Assembly (NCBI GenBank): GCA_018826025.1
Contig: JAHKAK010000039.1
Coordinates: 1-6,014 of the forward strand
Reading direction: 5' to 3'
Origin: Patescibacteria group bacterium
GTDB lineage: Bacteria > Patescibacteriota > Minisyncoccia > Portnoybacterales > GWB1-42-6
Length of the DNA: 6,014 nt
Below the pieces are notes generated by a model. It ran no database searches. It saw only the letters and a list, made by a program, of their open reading frames with translations, and had not been told where the DNA came from. Of this stretch, positions 5,001 to 6,014 are shown piece after piece. Positions within the stretch are counted from its first letter, which is position 1. Each line of letters starts with the position of its first letter. The position numbers were made by a program, and so were the translations under genes.

Positions 5001-5093
5001 GTCATTCCCGCGAAGGCGGGAATCCAGTCAAATAAGGCAAAACCTGGATTCCGGCTCAAGGCCAAGCTTAGCTTGGCTCAAGGCCGGAATGAC
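5001..5093. repeat. GTCATTCC palindromic repeat with internal insertion
   Basis: The outer ends GTCATTCC (5001-5008) and GGAATGAC (5086-5093) are inverted. ATTCCCGC-GAAG-GCGGGAAT (5004-5023) forms a perfect 8-bp hairpin, and GGAATCCAG (5019-5027) mirrors CTGGATTCC (5044-5052). This is the widespread bacterial GTCATTCCCGC...GGGAATCCAG type of repeat. The right half differs: its tip is GGCTCAAGGCC present twice (5053-5063 and 5075-5085) around AAGCTTAGCTT, which gives the perfect palindrome GCCAAGCTTAGCTTGGC (5061-5077). Confidence 0.8.
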
Positions 5094-5190
5094 AGCCAGT
5101 GAGCAAAGTATTTTTACCTTATTTGAGGCATTAGCGTGGTTTACTAAATACCACTTAAGTTTTAATCTTTCATACTTTCGTATATTTTAC

Positions 5191-5205
5191 ACCCTTTCCT
5201 AGGGT
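5191..5205. repeat. Short hairpin ACCCT-TTCCT-AGGGT
   Basis: A perfect 5-bp stem with a 5-nt loop in otherwise plain AT-rich DNA. On the minus strand it is followed by GTAAAATATACGAAAGTATG, too mixed to be a T-tract. The neighbouring CATACTTTCGTATATTTTAC is a remnant of the TTTCGTA array type. Confidence 0.4.
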
Positions 5206-5271
5206 CACTGAATAACAAGATAAAGATATGCAAGCACAAGGCAAAATTACGGGATATTAAGGTTATTTTCT

Positions 5272-5301
5272 TCTACGGCTCAAGCCGGCTTGAGCCGTAG
5301 A
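5272..5301. repeat. 30-bp perfect palindrome
   Basis: TCTACGGCTCAAGCC at 5272-5286 is followed without a loop by its exact reverse complement at 5287-5301. AGGCAAAA (5239-5246) and TTTTGCCT (5315-5322) add a weaker outer inverted repeat. The CGGCTCAAG core is shared with the insertion at 5053-5085. No T-tract follows on either strand. The rest of 5094-5500 shows no supported gene or promoter. Confidence 0.85.
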
Positions 5302-5522
5302 GGCGTTGAGCTGTTTTTGCCTCATTTAACGGGTTTTTCTTTGATTTTACGGGTTCAGACAGAATTTTATCCTAACTCTCCCTTAACTTAAAAGAAAAAT
5401 AGGATTTTCCTTATTATCTATTAAAACCCCTGGCCGGAGATAGCGTGTTATCGGATGTATTACTCTTTTAGGCGATAGCCCTTTGGCGATTTAGCCAAAA
5501 TACAAAATGCCTTTAGATGAAG

Positions 5523-5544
5523 GGGGTGCTCTATTTAACACCCC
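5523..5544 (-). terminator. Possible weak terminator hairpin after the small membrane gene
   Basis: GGGGTG (5523-5528) and CACCCC (5539-5544) form a 6-bp GC-rich stem with a 10-nt loop, 33 bp beyond the stop of the small gene. On the minus strand the stem is followed by CCTTCATC rather than a T-tract, so it may stabilise the RNA 3' end instead of terminating. Confidence 0.3.
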
Positions 5545-5577
5545 GTAAAGAGAGGGAAAGTGGGCATGTTATTTCCG

Positions 5578-5736
5578 TTATAACCCAAGAATTTGTTTTG
5601 TTATCATTGTTCCTTTTTCAATCTCTTCTCGTTGTTGTTGTGAAATTTTTTTCCACTTTCTCGTTACACAAAAAGTCCAAAAAAGAACTCCAAACGAGAT
5701 AAGAACGATTATACAAGCGATAACTACTCCACCCAT
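5578..5736 (-). CDS. Small single-pass membrane protein, 52 aa, unknown function
   Basis: I do not recognise the family. The product begins MGGVVIACIIVLISFGVLFW: one uncharged membrane helix (about residues 4-24, with Cys at 8 and 23). A strongly basic T-R-K-W-K-K stretch follows (25-30), which by the positive-inside rule puts the C-terminus in the cytoplasm. The tail is a short polar helix (ISQQQREEIEKG) ending K-Q-I-L-G-L. The start is fixed by AGGAGG eight bases upstream of the ATG, a much better site than in the large genes here. It lies 94 bp after the glycosyltransferase stop on the same strand. Its 5' leader and 3' trailer carry the two arms of a 23-24 bp inverted repeat. The leader also holds two tiny overlapping ORFs (ATG at 5820, 10 codons; ATG at 5797, 11 codons) of doubtful meaning. 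Size and topology are compatible with a type I toxin-like peptide, but also with an ordinary small membrane protein. Confidence 0.7.
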   Translation of the reverse strand: MGGVVIACIIVLISFGVLFWTFCVTRKWKKISQQQREEIEKGTMITKQILGL

Positions 5737-5830
5737 AATTCGATCCTCCTTTTTTGTTATTTTACTTTTTTTTCAATTTTCCCTCATCTAAAAGCATTTT
5801 GTAAAAGAGCAATATTTCATCTAACTACCC

Positions 5831-6014
5831 TTATCTGTTTTCCTTAATCTCATTATACCCCACTTTCCTCACAAACTCCATCATTTCGCTCCTGAACCTT
5901 TCAACTGAAAATTTTTCCGCCCACTTGCGGATAACCAACGGGCTGTAATTTTTATAATTCTCCCGCAAGCGGCGCACGCCGTCCGCCAAGACTTCCGGCG
6001 TTTGTGCTTCAAAA
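5831..6014 (-). CDS. GT4-family glycosyltransferase, C-terminal end
   Basis: Only the last 60 codons are inside the window; the gene continues past the right edge. The translation opens F-E-A-Q-T-P-E-V-L-A-D-G-V-R-R-L, the stretch that in GT-B fold GT4 enzymes follows the nucleotide-sugar-binding E-x7-E motif (compare the common F-x-x-Q-T-x-E-x-L). It ends with I-R-K-W-A-E-K-F-S-V-E-R-F-R-S-E-M-M-E-F-V, the typical closing helix that crosses back to the N-terminal domain. Such enzymes transfer sugars from nucleotide donors to lipids, polysaccharides or proteins on the cytoplasmic face of the membrane; donor and acceptor cannot be told from this part. The stop TAA is followed by 94 bp and then the small membrane gene. 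A TATAAT lies inside the reading frame (5857-5852 on the minus strand), but no convincing -35 box accompanies it. Confidence 0.85.
   Translation of the reverse strand, partial: FEAQTPEVLADGVRRLRENYKNYSPLVIRKWAEKFSVERFRSEMMEFVRKVGYNEIKENR

Larger units (their letters stand above)
5501..5803. mobile_element. 303-bp unit: inverted repeats around the small membrane gene
   Basis: TACAAAATGCCTTTAGATGA (start of 5501-5524) and TCATCTAAAAGCATTTTGTA (end of 5781-5803) are inverted copies, 22 of 24 positions matching, with one substitution and one extra base. The ends are TACAAAATGC/GCATTTTGTA, so a TA target is possible, but no further target duplication is visible. The only gene inside is the 52-codon membrane protein. 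It may be a small mobile unit, or the arms may pair in the transcript. In minus-strand RNA the substitution becomes a G-U pair. Confidence 0.55.

Noticed and set aside
4984..5202. Plus-strand ORF of 72 codons containing S-F-P-R-R-R-E-S-S
   Set aside because: It is the translation of the GTCATTCCCGC palindromic repeat; such P-R-R-R-E-S ORFs are a known source of spurious annotations, and there is no ribosome binding site.
5224..5394. Plus-strand open frame across the 30-bp palindrome
   Set aside because: No start codon or ribosome binding site, and it runs through palindromic DNA; composition gives no protein-like signal.
5517..5702. Plus-strand ORF of 61 codons
   Set aside because: It is antisense to the 52-codon membrane gene, which has a strong ribosome binding site and a sensible membrane protein composition.
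5852..5857. TATAAT on the minus strand as a promoter for the small membrane gene
   Set aside because: It lies inside the glycosyltransferase reading frame and no acceptable -35 hexamer is found at 16-18 bp.

Overview
The window looks like a piece of a small-genome, uncultured bacterium, most probably a member of the Candidate Phyla Radiation (Patescibacteria/Parcubacteria-like). That assignment is inference. It rests on the minus-strand run holB - beta-propeller protein - frr - rseP, on the lack of Shine-Dalgarno sequences in front of these genes, and on spacers built of degenerate short repeats. No rRNA or phylogenetic marker was compared.

All supported genes lie on the minus strand. In transcription order (right to left) they are: the C-terminal end of a GT4-type glycosyltransferase running off the right edge; a 52-codon single-pass membrane protein gene flanked by a long inverted repeat; about 900 bp without a gene, packed with palindromic repeats; holB (DNA polymerase III delta'); a secreted or lipid-anchored seven-bladed Asp-box beta-propeller; frr (ribosome recycling factor); rseP (site-2 protease); a 59-codon DUF1737-like gene; and an intrinsic terminator near the left edge.

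The genes do not form one pathway. HolB serves the replicative clamp loader, Frr recycles ribosomes, RseP cleaves membrane proteins, and the propeller protein acts outside the membrane. They look like a co-oriented housekeeping cluster.

The most unusual content is the repeats. Every gap from holB to rseP is filled by degenerate 7-9 bp ATTCG-based repeats. On the coding strand these begin at the stop codon of the upstream gene and end within a few bases of the next ATG. C-rich palindromic elements sit inside several gaps. One such element (66 bp, itself interrupted by a 21-bp palindromic unit) lies inside holB as an exact 22-codon in-frame insertion between the zinc-ligand cysteines. The same 21-bp unit recurs in the intergenic region. 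This resembles the protein-coding palindromic elements known from Rickettsia (RPE), but the sequences are different.

The 52-codon membrane gene, with complementary 5' and 3' flanks and a strong ribosome binding site, is the other element worth following up.
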